Assembly (NCBI RefSeq): GCF_029076845.1
Contig: NZ_JARESE010000015.1
Location: 301,351-365,350, forward strand
Length of the DNA stretch: 64,000 nucleotides
Direction: 5' to 3'
DNA from: Novosphingobium album (ex Liu et al. 2023)
GTDB lineage: Bacteria; Pseudomonadota; Alphaproteobacteria; Sphingomonadales; Sphingomonadaceae
The notes beneath the pieces are model-generated. The model did no database searches and was not told the DNA's origin. It saw only the letters and a list, made by a program, of their open reading frames with translations. Below are positions 39,488 through 48,783 of the stretch, one piece after another. A program made the translations under genes and the position numbers. Position 1 is the stretch's first letter; each line of letters starts with the position of its first letter.

Positions 39488-40434
39488 TGCTCGGTCGCGC
39501 GGCGAACGGCGTTTACTGGATGGCCCGCTATCTGGAGCGGGCGGAGAATACGGCGCGGCTTATCGATGTCGGCTTCCATCTCGCGCTGACGCGCGGCAAC
39601 CGGGCATCGCAGGAAGAGGAATGGAAGTCCGTCCTGACGACCACCGGCCAAGGCGCCGGCTACCTGGTCAACCATGGCGAATATACCGGCGTGCAGGTGT
39701 TCAACTATCTGCTGCGCGAGAAGGACAATCCGGGCAGCGTGCTGCAGATGATCGAGCACGCGCGCACCAATGCGCGGGTCGTGCGCACCAGCATCACCAA
39801 CGAAGTGTGGGAAGCCACCAACGAAACCTGGATGCTGCTGCGCGATCTGCTCTCCCGCCCGGTGCGCGAGACCAACCTGGGCGAAGTGCTGGCGGCGATC
39901 CGCCGGCAGGCGATGCTGGTGCGCGGCGCGATGGAAGGCTCGATGCTGCGCAACGACGTGTTCAATTTCGCGCGGATCGGCACGTTCATCGAACGCGCCG
40001 ACAGCACGGCCCGCATCCTTGACGTGAAGTACTATGTGCTGCTGCCGTCGGTCGCCTGGGTGGGATCGAACCTCGACAACGTGCAGTGGGACACGCTGCT
40101 GCGCTCGGTCGCGGGCAACCGCGCCTATTCCTGGCTCAACGCCGGGAACATGGACCCGCGCGGCATCGCCCGCTTCCTGATCCTGGACCGGCGCTTCCCG
40201 CGCAGCCTGGTGTTCTGCTATGAGAAGATCCGCAGCAACATGGCCGGGCTCGCCATGCAGTACGGCGGGGAAACGCAGGCGCACCAGTTGCTGCGCGATG
40301 CCGGCGCCGCGCTGCACCAGATCACGATCGAGGAGGTCTTCGAAAAGGGGCTCCACGAATTTCTCAGGGAATTCATCGGCAAGAACACGCAGATCGGCGG
40401 AGCGATCGCCGCCGACTACCGGTTCATCGAGTAG
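39487..40434 (+). CDS. Alpha-E domain protein (DUF403, Anbu operon)
   Basis: 315 residues, all-helical. It begins MLGRAANGVYWMARYLERAE and has RADSTARILDVKYYVLLPS, the alpha-E signatures with conserved Glu and Arg residues. No catalytic site is known; it probably works with the ATP-grasp protein, whose stop codon overlaps its start in ATGA. It is followed after 14 bases by the transglutaminase-like gene. Confidence 0.88.
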   Translation: MLGRAANGVYWMARYLERAENTARLIDVGFHLALTRGNRASQEEEWKSVLTTTGQGAGYLVNHGEYTGVQVFNYLLREKDNPGSVLQMIEHARTNARVVRTSITNEVWEATNETWMLLRDLLSRPVRETNLGEVLAAIRRQAMLVRGAMEGSMLRNDVFNFARIGTFIERADSTARILDVKYYVLLPSVAWVGSNLDNVQWDTLLRSVAGNRAYSWLNAGNMDPRGIARFLILDRRFPRSLVFCYEKIRSNMAGLAMQYGGETQAHQLLRDAGAALHQITIEEVFEKGLHEFLREFIGKNTQIGGAIAADYRFIE

Positions 40435-40448
40435 GACGAGAAGAGACG

Positions 40449-41309
40449 GTGCTGCTCTCCATCAGCCATACCACGCGCTACACTTTCGCGGGACAAGTCG
40501 CCCACGGGCTCCAGCGCTTGCGGCTGCGGCCCAAGTCCACCCACGGGCAGGAGATCGTCGACTGGACGATGGCGCTGGAAGGCGCGCGGCCCGAAGCCGA
40601 ATATGATGATGAGCACAACAACCACGTCTCGCTCGTCTCGATCGAGCCGGGGGTTTCCGAAGTCGTCGTGCGGTGCAGCGGCACCGTGCGCACGCGCAAC
40701 AGCACCGGCATCGTCGGGCCGCACGTGGGCCTCATGCCGCTCTGGTGCTTCCTGCGGCCGACCCGGCTGACGCGTGCCGGGCTGAAAGTGCGCGCGCTGG
40801 TCGCCGGTGTCGCCGAAGACAGGACCGATCGGCTCGCCTTCCTCCACGCGTTGTCGCGGGCGATCAGCGATGCGGTGGAATATGTGCCGGGCACCACCGA
40901 TACCACCACTTCGGCCGAACAGGCGCTGGCGGCGGGCCAGGGCGTCTGCCAGGACCATGCGCATATCCTGATCAGCGCGGGCCGGCTGCTCGACATTCCG
41001 ATGCGCTATGTCGGCGGCTATCTCAAGATCGATGGCCAGGTCGATCAGGAAGCCGGGCACGGCTGGGCCGAGGCGCATGTCGACGGGCTCGGCTGGGTCG
41101 GCTTCGACGTATCGAACGCGATCTGCCCGGATGATCGCTATGTCCGCGTCGCCACGGGCTGCGATTACAGCGAGGCTGCGCCGGTCACCGGCATCGCCAT
41201 GGGCGCTGGGGAAATTCGTCTCGACGTGCATTTGTCCGTTGAAGAGAATCTGATAGAGCAACAACAGCAGCAACAGGGGCAGGGCCAGCAACAGTCGCAA
41301 CGCGGCTAG
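40449..41309 (+). CDS. Transglutaminase-like cysteine protease (Anbu operon)
   Basis: 286 residues from GTG. Bacterial transglutaminase-like N-terminal domain (SISHTTRYTFAGQVAHGLQR), then the papain-like core with catalytic Cys in AAGQGVCQDHAHILISAGR, His in GHGWAEAHVDG and Asp in VGFDVSNAIC. A Gln-rich tail (IEQQQQQQGQGQQQSQ) ends it. No signal peptide, so cytosolic. It is probably a peptidase or amidase acting with the Anbu protease encoded next. Confidence 0.9.
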   Translation: MLLSISHTTRYTFAGQVAHGLQRLRLRPKSTHGQEIVDWTMALEGARPEAEYDDEHNNHVSLVSIEPGVSEVVVRCSGTVRTRNSTGIVGPHVGLMPLWCFLRPTRLTRAGLKVRALVAGVAEDRTDRLAFLHALSRAISDAVEYVPGTTDTTTSAEQALAAGQGVCQDHAHILISAGRLLDIPMRYVGGYLKIDGQVDQEAGHGWAEAHVDGLGWVGFDVSNAICPDDRYVRVATGCDYSEAAPVTGIAMGAGEIRLDVHLSVEENLIEQQQQQQGQGQQQSQRG

Positions 41310-41364
41310 CGGCTCTGGGGCCGCGCGGGCCCGTTTGCTGATCGGGGGGCAAGGACGTAATCCC

Positions 41365-42126
41365 ATGACCTATTGCGTGGGCATGATGCTGGATCGCGGG
41401 CTCGTGCTGATGAGTGACACGCGGACCAATTCGGGCGTCGACAACATCTCGACGTTCCGCAAGATGTTCCACTGGTCGAATCCCGGCGAGCGGATCGTCG
41501 CGGTGATGACCGCGGGCAACCTGGCGACAACCCAGTCGGTGGTGAGCCAGCTGGAAGAGCGCAACAAGACTCCGGCCGAACGGCACAATTCGCTGCTGGA
41601 GGCCGAAACGATGTTCCAGGTCGCCACGATCGTGGGTGAACTGCTGCGCGACACGATCGCGGCCAGCGCCTCTGACAACGGGCAGACCGGGGCCGGGGCC
41701 TTCGGCGCCTCGATGATCGTGGCCGGCCAGATCAAGGGCATGGAACCGCGCCTGTTCCTGATCTACCCCGAAGGCAATTTCATCGAGGCGAGCTTCGACA
41801 CCCCGTTCTTCCAGATCGGCGAGACCAAGTATGGCCGCCCCATCCTCATTCGCGGCTACAGCCGCAACATGGATTTCGAAAGCGCGATCAAGCTGCTGAT
41901 GGTCTCCTTCGATTCGACCGTGAAGGCGAACCTGTCGGTCGGCCTCCCGCTCGATCTGCTGGTGGTGGAACGCGATTGCTTCGAACCGTTGCACGAGCGG
42001 CGGATCGACGGGACCGACCCCTATTTCCAGGCCATCTCCACCGGCTGGGGCGAAGCGCTCAAGCAGGCGTTTCACGCCTTGCCGAACTACGTCATCGACA
42101 GCCCGGTGCGCCAGGCCGCCGAATAG
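41365..42126 (+). CDS. Anbu proteasome-like peptidase
   Basis: 253 residues. It begins MTYCVGMMLDRGLVLMSDTRT: Thr2 would be the N-terminal nucleophile after Met removal, and the Asp of SDTRT follows the proteasome beta-type active site pattern. The fold is HslV/20S-beta-like. Anbu (ancestral beta subunit) assembles as open helical or lock-washer rings rather than closed barrels. It is preceded by the ATP-grasp, alpha-E and transglutaminase genes. Confidence 0.92.
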   Translation: MTYCVGMMLDRGLVLMSDTRTNSGVDNISTFRKMFHWSNPGERIVAVMTAGNLATTQSVVSQLEERNKTPAERHNSLLEAETMFQVATIVGELLRDTIAASASDNGQTGAGAFGASMIVAGQIKGMEPRLFLIYPEGNFIEASFDTPFFQIGETKYGRPILIRGYSRNMDFESAIKLLMVSFDSTVKANLSVGLPLDLLVVERDCFEPLHERRIDGTDPYFQAISTGWGEALKQAFHALPNYVIDSPVRQAAE

Positions 42127-42213
42127 GCTTGCCGCCAAGGCTGCCACCGCCAGAGCCGCCGCCGGTGGATGAGGCCGCTGTTGCCGGCCTCATTCCAATC
42201 CATCGGTTCGCGC

Positions 42214-43494
42214 TCAGGCCACGTCCCACACCAGGGGCAGGTTGCGGATCGAGAGCAGGCCGGGGAACACGCTGGTATCCGCGCCGGGCTTCACCCGGAA
42301 CTCGGGAATCCGCTTGAACCATTCTTCCAGCAGCACGCGCAGTTCGCGCCGGGCCAGGTGCGCGCCAAGGCAGATATGCACGCCGCCCACGAAGGTGAAA
42401 TGGCGGTTGGCCTTGCGCTCGGGATCGAATTCGCGCGGATTTTCAAAGCGCGCCGGATCGAAATTGCCCGAGGGGTTGAGGCAGGAGAACGAATCGCCGG
42501 CCTTCACCTGGATGCCGTGCCATTCGAAGTCCATCTTCGCGCTGCGCGCCGAAGACAGGATCGGCTGGGTGCGCAGGAATTCCTCGACCGCCGAATTGAT
42601 GATCTCCGGGTGCTCGCGGATGCGCCGCTGGAGGTCGGGCTGCAGCGCCATGCGGCGATACATCTGCGCGATCGTCGCGGCGACGGTGTCGAGGCCGCCC
42701 AGCCAGAGGAACCAGACCATGCCGATCTTCTCGTCGGCGGTCAGCGGCCGTCCTTCGATCTGGCCATGGACGATCGATGAGACGAGGTGCTCGTCGGGGG
42801 TCTTTTCCTTTTCCGCGATGAAGCCGCGCAGGAATTCGAGCACGCCGCGCAGCGCCGCCTGCATCTTTTCGAGCGATCCCGAATGGAGGATGTCCCATTC
42901 CCAGGCCAGGAACTGCTCGAACATCGGCGGGGGAAAGCCCATCAGCCCCATGAAGATGCGTACCGGGAACACGCGGCCGAAATCCCACGCCATGTCGACC
43001 TCGCCCTTGTCGGCGATCGCCTCGATCATCTCGACGCAGACCTCGCGGATGCGCGGTTCCAGCACACGGGTGATCCGCGAGGGCGAGAAGAAGGGAAACA
43101 GGAACAGGCGGTACTTGGAATGGTCGGGCGGGTCGATCGCCAGCGGGATCGATTTGAAGGTCTCGCCGATCAGGCGCTGGAACTCGGCCGTGCCCGCGTT
43201 GGAGAAATGCTCGTTGTCCGAATAGACGCGCTCGATATCCTCGTAATGCGTCACTACCCAGTTGCCTTGCCGGCCCGAGCCGGAAATGGCGCCCAGCCCG
43301 CCTTGTGCTGCGCGGTTGTAGAGCAGGCGCGGAATCTCCGGGCCGTTCAGCCACTCGCACGGCTCATAGGGATCGACCAGATCGTTGGGGATCGTCCCCA
43401 TGGCGAAGTTCAGGTCCACCTTGCGGTCCTGCGGCACGTTCGGCGGTGCGTCGAAATCGACGCGGATGTCGTCCAGCGTTTGCGTTTGCGGCAT
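42214..43494 (-). CDS. Cytochrome P450
   Basis: 426 residues from the ATG at 43494, with GGAGAAGACA just upstream. I-helix LWLGGLDTVAATIAQ (GGxDT in place of AGxDT), ExxR in EEFLRTQ, heme loop FVGGVHICLGAHLAR with Cys375. It is soluble and of class I type. It is transcribed divergently from the amidohydrolase gene, with 190 bases between the starts. It shows only general similarity to the other P450 in this window and is not a recent duplicate. Confidence 0.95.
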   Translation of the reverse strand: MPQTQTLDDIRVDFDAPPNVPQDRKVDLNFAMGTIPNDLVDPYEPCEWLNGPEIPRLLYNRAAQGGLGAISGSGRQGNWVVTHYEDIERVYSDNEHFSNAGTAEFQRLIGETFKSIPLAIDPPDHSKYRLFLFPFFSPSRITRVLEPRIREVCVEMIEAIADKGEVDMAWDFGRVFPVRIFMGLMGFPPPMFEQFLAWEWDILHSGSLEKMQAALRGVLEFLRGFIAEKEKTPDEHLVSSIVHGQIEGRPLTADEKIGMVWFLWLGGLDTVAATIAQMYRRMALQPDLQRRIREHPEIINSAVEEFLRTQPILSSARSAKMDFEWHGIQVKAGDSFSCLNPSGNFDPARFENPREFDPERKANRHFTFVGGVHICLGAHLARRELRVLLEEWFKRIPEFRVKPGADTSVFPGLLSIRNLPLVWDVA

Positions 43495-43684
43495 TGTCTT
43501 CTCCCAGCGGCGGGGAACATGCCCGTGCGCCGGGCGCCTCGCAAGCGATGCCTTGGCGCGAGTGCCCGATAACGCGCGTGCGGCCCGATTCATCGTCGCG
43601 GCGTTGGCCGGCGCATTGTAATCTCCCGGCTTCCTTGCGACATGGGAGCATTGTCTTTTTGCTTTTTGTTTCGGGAGAAAATCC

Positions 43685-44953
43685 ATGGCCGATGCCGACA
43701 CCAAGGAGATGGCGCAGTCCGCGCGGAAATACTGGTCCGCTGCCGGCTACCTGCCCGGCGGGGTCATCCGCGAAGTCGATTACGCCTCGCAGTCCGGCGG
43801 GCTGCACCCCTCGCTGCAGGGGATCAAGATCGTCGATACCGACACGCACATCGTCGAGCCGCCGACGCTGTTCACCGATCGCGCGCCGGCCGGCATGAAG
43901 GACAAGATGCCCTATGTGAAGCGCGATGCCGACGGGGTTGACCGCTGGTACATCGGCGATCGCAACTGCGGCACGCTGGGCGGCAACGTCATCCGCAACG
44001 ACAACAACAAGCTGCTCGGCCGCCTGGCGTTCCCGACGCTGGAAGAAGCGCACGCGGGCGGCCATGAGATCGCGCCGCGGCTTCAGGCGATGGACGACAT
44101 GGGCGTTTATGCGCAGGTCTGCTTCCAGAATTCGGGCATCACCCAGGCGGGTATGCTGATGACGCTGGGCGACATGGATCTTGCGCTCACCATCATGAAG
44201 ACCTTCAACGATTTCAACGCCGACTGGCAGCGTGAATCGGGCGAGCGGCTGTTCCCGATGGCGCATCTGCCGCTGTGGGACCAGAAGGAGCTGGAGAAGG
44301 AAGCGCGCCGCTGCATCGACATGGGCCTGCGCGGCTTCGTGCTGCCCGACACGCCCGAGCGGGTCGGCGTGCCCAGCTTCAACCATGATTACTGGACGCC
44401 GTTCCTGGAGATGTGCGACGCCGAAGGTGTTCCGCTCAACTTCCACCTCAATGCCGCGATCGATCCGAACACGCTGACCTGGGAAGGCTTCCAGTTCGAG
44501 CAGACGCTCTCCGTGGTCGCCACCATGTTCTCGATCGGCAATGCCGCGACGCTGGGCAACTGGATGGTCTCGGGCCGGCTGGACCAGCACCCGAACCTCA
44601 AGATCGGCCTGATCGAGAGCGGCATGGGCTGGATTCCCTTCGCCGTCGAGGCGCTGGAGCACCAGTTCCAGGAAATGCTGCCGTCCAAGCGCAACGTGCT
44701 CAAGAAGCAGCCGTGGGATTACTTCCACGATCACTTCATGTGCACCTTCTGGTTCGAGAAGGTCGCGCCCAAGCTGCTGCTGGAAACCATCGGGGTGGAG
44801 AACGTCATGTTCGAAACCGACTTCCCGCATCCCACCTCGCTCTATCCGGGCGTGCAGGAGCATATCCAGGACGTGCTCGGCGCCTACGACTTCGAGACCA
44901 AGAAGAAGGTGCTGCAGGACAACGCGGTGAAGTTCTACAACCTGCCGTTCTGA
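43685..44953 (+). CDS. Amidohydrolase-2 family protein
   Basis: 422 residues. Metal-binding opening VDTDTHIVEPPTLF (in the HxH position it is TDTHI), His in LNFHLNAAID, and the C-terminal ETDFPHPTSLYPG with the metal/catalytic Asp. The family (PF04909) holds decarboxylases and lactonases of aromatic degradation such as those in meta-cleavage and hydroxybenzoate pathways. The pairing with a divergent P450 suggests an oxidation-then-hydrolysis or decarboxylation route for one unknown compound. No signal peptide. Confidence 0.88.
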   Translation: MADADTKEMAQSARKYWSAAGYLPGGVIREVDYASQSGGLHPSLQGIKIVDTDTHIVEPPTLFTDRAPAGMKDKMPYVKRDADGVDRWYIGDRNCGTLGGNVIRNDNNKLLGRLAFPTLEEAHAGGHEIAPRLQAMDDMGVYAQVCFQNSGITQAGMLMTLGDMDLALTIMKTFNDFNADWQRESGERLFPMAHLPLWDQKELEKEARRCIDMGLRGFVLPDTPERVGVPSFNHDYWTPFLEMCDAEGVPLNFHLNAAIDPNTLTWEGFQFEQTLSVVATMFSIGNAATLGNWMVSGRLDQHPNLKIGLIESGMGWIPFAVEALEHQFQEMLPSKRNVLKKQPWDYFHDHFMCTFWFEKVAPKLLLETIGVENVMFETDFPHPTSLYPGVQEHIQDVLGAYDFETKKKVLQDNAVKFYNLPF

Positions 44954-45034
44954 TCCATCCCGTGACCGCCTGCGGGCGGGGCACGGCGCAATTCGCGGGC
45001 CGGGTGCTTCGATGCGTTCCGGCCCGCGCGCGTT

Positions 45035-45691
45035 TCAGCGGCAGAAGTTCGCGCCGTCGGCTTCCAGGTGGAAGTGGTTCTTGTGCGCGGAGTTGTATTC
45101 GGGCCCCAGCACCGTGCCGAAGCGCTTGCAGGCGCTTTGCTGCACCACGCGCAGGAAGCGGCGTTCGGCCGAGGTGCCGTTGTCCCAATCGTCCAGCACG
45201 CTGACGCGCCGGCCATCGGCCAGGACGAAGGCGGAAACGTCGATCGCGTTGGCGGTGGCATGGCCTGACCGGCGATTGGTTCCGGCCACGTTGCGGCAAC
45301 TATAGCTGCCGAACGTCTCGATCCTGGCAAGCCGGCTGCCCAGGATCTGCACGGCCGCGCGATCGGCGCCGAACCGTGCCCAGGCGGCAAAGCCATTGGC
45401 CATCGGGCATGTCACCGGCCCCAGGTTAGACAGCGCCAGCGCGGCCGAATCGCCTTGCAGGCTGGCCAGGCGGACGGTGCCCACGTTCGAGCAGCCCGCG
45501 CTGAAATAGCGATCGGGCAGGGGCGTGAAATTGGCCTGGATCGCGCCGAGCTGCGCCAGGCACTGGCGCGTTTCCAGGCGCGGCGCGGATGCGCGCACCG
45601 ATTGGCGGACAGGCTGCTTCGATCCCTTGGGGATGTCGATGCAGCCGGCAAGTCCAGCCAGCAGCGGCAAGAGGATCAGGAACTTGCGCAT
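45035..45691 (-). CDS. Extensin-like C-terminal domain lipoprotein
   Basis: 218 residues. Lipoprotein signal ending LAGLAGC. The extensin_C domain (PF06904) carries GHATANAIDVSAFVLADGR and the C-terminal KNHFHLEADGA, a LAS-type His/Asp metal arrangement similar to D,D-carboxypeptidases. Cysteines at several positions suggest disulfides. It probably acts in periplasmic peptidoglycan maturation or remodelling; the substrate is not proven for this family. Confidence 0.85.
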   Translation of the reverse strand: MRKFLILLPLLAGLAGCIDIPKGSKQPVRQSVRASAPRLETRQCLAQLGAIQANFTPLPDRYFSAGCSNVGTVRLASLQGDSAALALSNLGPVTCPMANGFAAWARFGADRAAVQILGSRLARIETFGSYSCRNVAGTNRRSGHATANAIDVSAFVLADGRRVSVLDDWDNGTSAERRFLRVVQQSACKRFGTVLGPEYNSAHKNHFHLEADGANFCR

Positions 45692-45888
45692 GGTCCCACG
45701 GTGGCACGATGTGGTTAATTTAGCCTTACCATGCCTTCCGGCCCGCGCCGCGCCTCGGGCGGCCCGCGCCTGTGGACAAGGCGCGGCGGCGGCGATCGGC
45801 GATTGACAATCCCGGGGGCGGCTCTAAGTGCGGCGCCGGGCCACGCGGTCCCAACGCCGCGCGAGCTCTCTGCAAGGAGAGACATGAC

Positions 45889-47019
45889 ATGACTGCCGTT
45901 ACCAAGCCCGCGGGCAAGCCCGCGCGCCCTTACTTTTCTTCCGGTCCCTGCGCCAAGCCGCCCGGATATTCCCCCGACAGGATCGCCACCGAATCGCTGG
46001 GCCGCTCGCACCGCGCGAAGATCGGCAAGGCGCGGCTGCAATATTGCCTCGATCTGATGCGCGAAGTGCTCGGCCTGCCCGATACGCACCGCATCGGCAT
46101 CGTTCCGGGGTCTGACACCGGCGCTTTCGAAATGGCGATGTGGACCATGCTGGGCGCGCGCGGCGTGACCGCGCTGGCCTGGGAAAGCTTCGGCGAAGGC
46201 TGGGTGACGGACGCGGTCAAGCAATTGCAGCTCGAACCCAAGGTGATGCGCGCCGATTACGGCCAGCTTCCCGATCTTGACCGGATCGACTGGGCGGATG
46301 ATGTGCTGTTCACCTGGAACGGCACCACTTCGGGCGTGCGCGTGCCGGACGGCGAGTGGATTCCCGATGATCGCATCGGCCTGTCCTTCGCGGATTCGAC
46401 CAGCGCTGTCTTCGCTTACGACATTCCGTGGGACAAGATCGATGTCGCCACCTTCTCCTGGCAGAAAGTGCTGGGCGGCGAGGGTGGCCACGGCGTGCTG
46501 ATCCTGGGCCCGCGCGCGGTCGAGCGGCTGGAAAGCCACACCCCGTCCTGGCCGCTGCCCAAGGTGTTCCGGCTTACCAAGGGCGGCAAGCTGGTCGAAG
46601 GCGTGTTCAAGGGCGAGACGATCAACACGCCCTCGATGCTCGCGGTCGAGGATGCGATCTTCGCGCTCGAATGGGCCCAGTCGGTCGGCGGTCTCGCAGG
46701 GCTGCAGGCCCGCTGCAACGCCAATGCCGAAGCGCTCGACAAGATCGTGCACGAACGCGACTGGCTGAGCCACCTCGCGGTCGATCGCGGCATCCGGTCG
46801 AAGACTTCGGTCTGCCTCCTGGTCGAAGGCGCGGACGCGGACTTCATCAAGAAGTTCGCCAGGCTGCTGGAGGATGAAGGCGCGGCCTATGACATCGCCG
46901 GCTACCGCGATGCCCCGCCGGGCCTGCGCATCTGGTGCGGCGCCACGGTCGACACCGCCGATATCGAGGCGCTCGGCCCCTGGCTCGACTGGGCTTACGC
47001 CGCCGCCAAGGCCGGCTGA
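45889..47019 (+). CDS. serC: Phosphoserine aminotransferase
   Basis: 376 residues from the ATG at 45889, with AAGGAGA upstream. PLP lysine in FSWQKVLGGEGGHG (about residue 196), YFSSGPCAKPPGYS at the N-terminus and SDTGAFEMAMWTML binding the cofactor phosphate. This is the alphaproteobacterial form of SerC. It converts 3-phosphohydroxypyruvate to phosphoserine in serine synthesis, working with SerA encoded immediately downstream. Confidence 0.95.
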   Translation: MTAVTKPAGKPARPYFSSGPCAKPPGYSPDRIATESLGRSHRAKIGKARLQYCLDLMREVLGLPDTHRIGIVPGSDTGAFEMAMWTMLGARGVTALAWESFGEGWVTDAVKQLQLEPKVMRADYGQLPDLDRIDWADDVLFTWNGTTSGVRVPDGEWIPDDRIGLSFADSTSAVFAYDIPWDKIDVATFSWQKVLGGEGGHGVLILGPRAVERLESHTPSWPLPKVFRLTKGGKLVEGVFKGETINTPSMLAVEDAIFALEWAQSVGGLAGLQARCNANAEALDKIVHERDWLSHLAVDRGIRSKTSVCLLVEGADADFIKKFARLLEDEGAAYDIAGYRDAPPGLRIWCGATVDTADIEALGPWLDWAYAAAKAG

Positions 47020-47034
47020 GACCTGGCCGTCCCG

Positions 47035-47062
47035 GAGGGGGCGTCGCCCTCTCATTTATTCG
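47035..47062 (+). terminator. Hairpin after serC, possible attenuator
   Basis: GAGGGGGC / GCCCTCTC (8 pairs, one G-U, loop of 3) followed by ATTTATTCG. It is a weak, partly T-rich terminator between serC and serA, so serA may have lower or separate transcription. Confidence 0.5.
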
Positions 47063-47104
47063 AATCATCAAGGGCCGGTGCGAGACGCGTTCCCCTCTCC
47101 CCGG

Positions 47105-47128
47105 CCCTCTCCCCTGAAGGGGAGAGGG
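47105..47128 (+). promoter_or_regulatory. Hairpin holding the serA ribosome-binding site
   Basis: CCCTCTCCCC - TGAA - GGGGAGAGGG, a perfect 10-pair stem whose 3' arm GGGGAGAGGG is the only Shine-Dalgarno-like sequence before the serA ATG at 47137. The hairpin is also the kind of palindrome dispersed in sphingomonad intergenic DNA. A further copy of the 5' arm (CCCCTCTCCCC) precedes it at 47092-47102. Confidence 0.7.
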
Positions 47129-47136
47129 AGCTAGAT

Positions 47137-48720
47137 ATGACCAAGCCCAAAGTTCTCATTTCCGACAAGATGGACCCCAACGCCGCCCGCATCTTCGCGG
47201 AGCAGGGCTGCGACGTCGATGTCATCACCGGCAAGACGCCCGAGGAATTGAAGGCCATCATCGGCCAGTACGATGGCCTGGCCATCCGTTCCTCGACCAA
47301 GGTGACCAAGGAAATCCTCGACGCGGCGACCAATCTCAAGGTGATCGGCCGCGCCGGCATCGGCGTGGACAATGTCGATATCCCGGCCGCCTCGGCGCAA
47401 GGCGTGGTAGTGATGAACACGCCGTTCGGCAATTCGATCACCACCGCCGAACACGCCATCGCGCTGATGTTCGCGCTTGCCCGCCAGCTTCCCGAGGCCG
47501 ATGCCTCGACCCAGGCGGGCAAGTGGGAAAAGAACCGCTTCATGGGCGTGGAAGTGACCGGCAAGACGCTGGGCCTGATCGGCGCGGGCAACATCGGCTC
47601 GATCGTCGCGAGCCGCGCGCTGGGCCTGAAGATGAAGGTGGTCGCGTTCGATCCCTTCCTCACCCCCGATCGCGCGGTCGAGATGGGCGTCGAGAAGGTG
47701 GAGCTGGACCAGTTGCTCGCCCGTGCGGACTTCATCACGCTGCACACGCCGCTGACCGACCAGACGCGCAATATCCTCAGCCGCGAGAACCTGGCCAGGA
47801 CCAAGAAGGGCGTGCGCATCATCAATTGCGCGCGCGGCGGCCTGATCGACGAGGCGGCGCTGAAGGAAGGGCTCGATTCGGGCCACATCGCCGGGGCCGC
47901 GCTCGACGTGTTCCAGACCGAGCCGGCCAAGGATTCGCCGCTGTTCGGCACGCCCAACTTCATCTGCACGCCGCACCTGGGCGCATCGACCACCGAGGCG
48001 CAAGTCAACGTGGCGCTGCAAGTGGCCGAGCAGATGGCCGATTACCTGGTCAACGGCGGCGTCACCAACGCGCTGAACATGCCCTCGCTTTCGGCCGAGG
48101 AAGCGCCCAAGCTCAAGCCCTACATGGCGCTGGCCGAAAAGCTCGGCAGCCTGGTCGGCCAGCTCACCCGCGATTCGGTGCCGCGGATCTCGATCCACAC
48201 CGAAGGCGCGGCGACCGAGCTGAACCAGAAGCCGATCGTCGCGGCGGTGCTGGCCGGGTTCCTGCGCGTCCAGTCGGATACGGTGAACATGGTCAACGCC
48301 CCGTTCCTCGCCAAGGAGCGCGGCCTGGAAGTGCGCGAGGTGAAGACCGAGCGCGAGGGCGATTACCACACGCTGGTGCGCGTCTCGGTCAAGACCGAGG
48401 CGGGCGAGCGTTCGGTCGCGGGCACCCTGTTCAGCAATGCGGAGCCGCGCCTTGTCCAGTTGCTGGGCATCAAGGTGGAAGCCGAGCTGGCCGGCCACAT
48501 GATGTACATCGTCAATGAGGACGCGCCCGGCTTCATCGGCCGTATCGGCACGCTGCTGGGCGAGAACGGCATCAACATCGGCACGTTCAACCTCGGCCGC
48601 CGCGCCGCCGGGGGCGAGGCGGTGCTGCTGCTCTCGGTCGACAGCGCGGTGCCCGAAGCCGTGCTGAAGCAGGCCTGCGCGCTGCCGGGCGTGAAGACGG
48701 TGAAGGCCCTTTCGTTCTGA
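47137..48720 (+). CDS. serA: D-3-phosphoglycerate dehydrogenase with ACT domain
   Basis: 527 residues, the long form with a substrate-binding/NAD core (1-310), an intervening domain and a C-terminal ACT domain (about 455-527, YIVNEDAPGFIGRIGTLLGE). NAD site [17 protein letters not shown], catalytic Arg in NCARGGLIDEAAL and His in TPHLGASTTEAQ. It commits 3-phosphoglycerate to serine; the ACT domain usually gives feedback inhibition by serine. The start is inside reach of the hairpin at 47105. Confidence 0.96.
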   Translation: MTKPKVLISDKMDPNAARIFAEQGCDVDVITGKTPEELKAIIGQYDGLAIRSSTKVTKEILDAATNLKVIGRAGIGVDNVDIPAASAQGVVVMNTPFGNSITTAEHAIALMFALARQLPEADASTQAGKWEKNRFMGVEVTGKTLGLIGAGNIGSIVASRALGLKMKVVAFDPFLTPDRAVEMGVEKVELDQLLARADFITLHTPLTDQTRNILSRENLARTKKGVRIINCARGGLIDEAALKEGLDSGHIAGAALDVFQTEPAKDSPLFGTPNFICTPHLGASTTEAQVNVALQVAEQMADYLVNGGVTNALNMPSLSAEEAPKLKPYMALAEKLGSLVGQLTRDSVPRISIHTEGAATELNQKPIVAAVLAGFLRVQSDTVNMVNAPFLAKERGLEVREVKTEREGDYHTLVRVSVKTEAGERSVAGTLFSNAEPRLVQLLGIKVEAELAGHMMYIVNEDAPGFIGRIGTLLGENGINIGTFNLGRRAAGGEAVLLLSVDSAVPEAVLKQACALPGVKTVKALSF

Positions 48721-48783
48721 GGGCACGGCGCGGGCAGGGTCCAATCGACTTTGCCCGCGCACGCCGCTAAGGGCGCAGGCATC

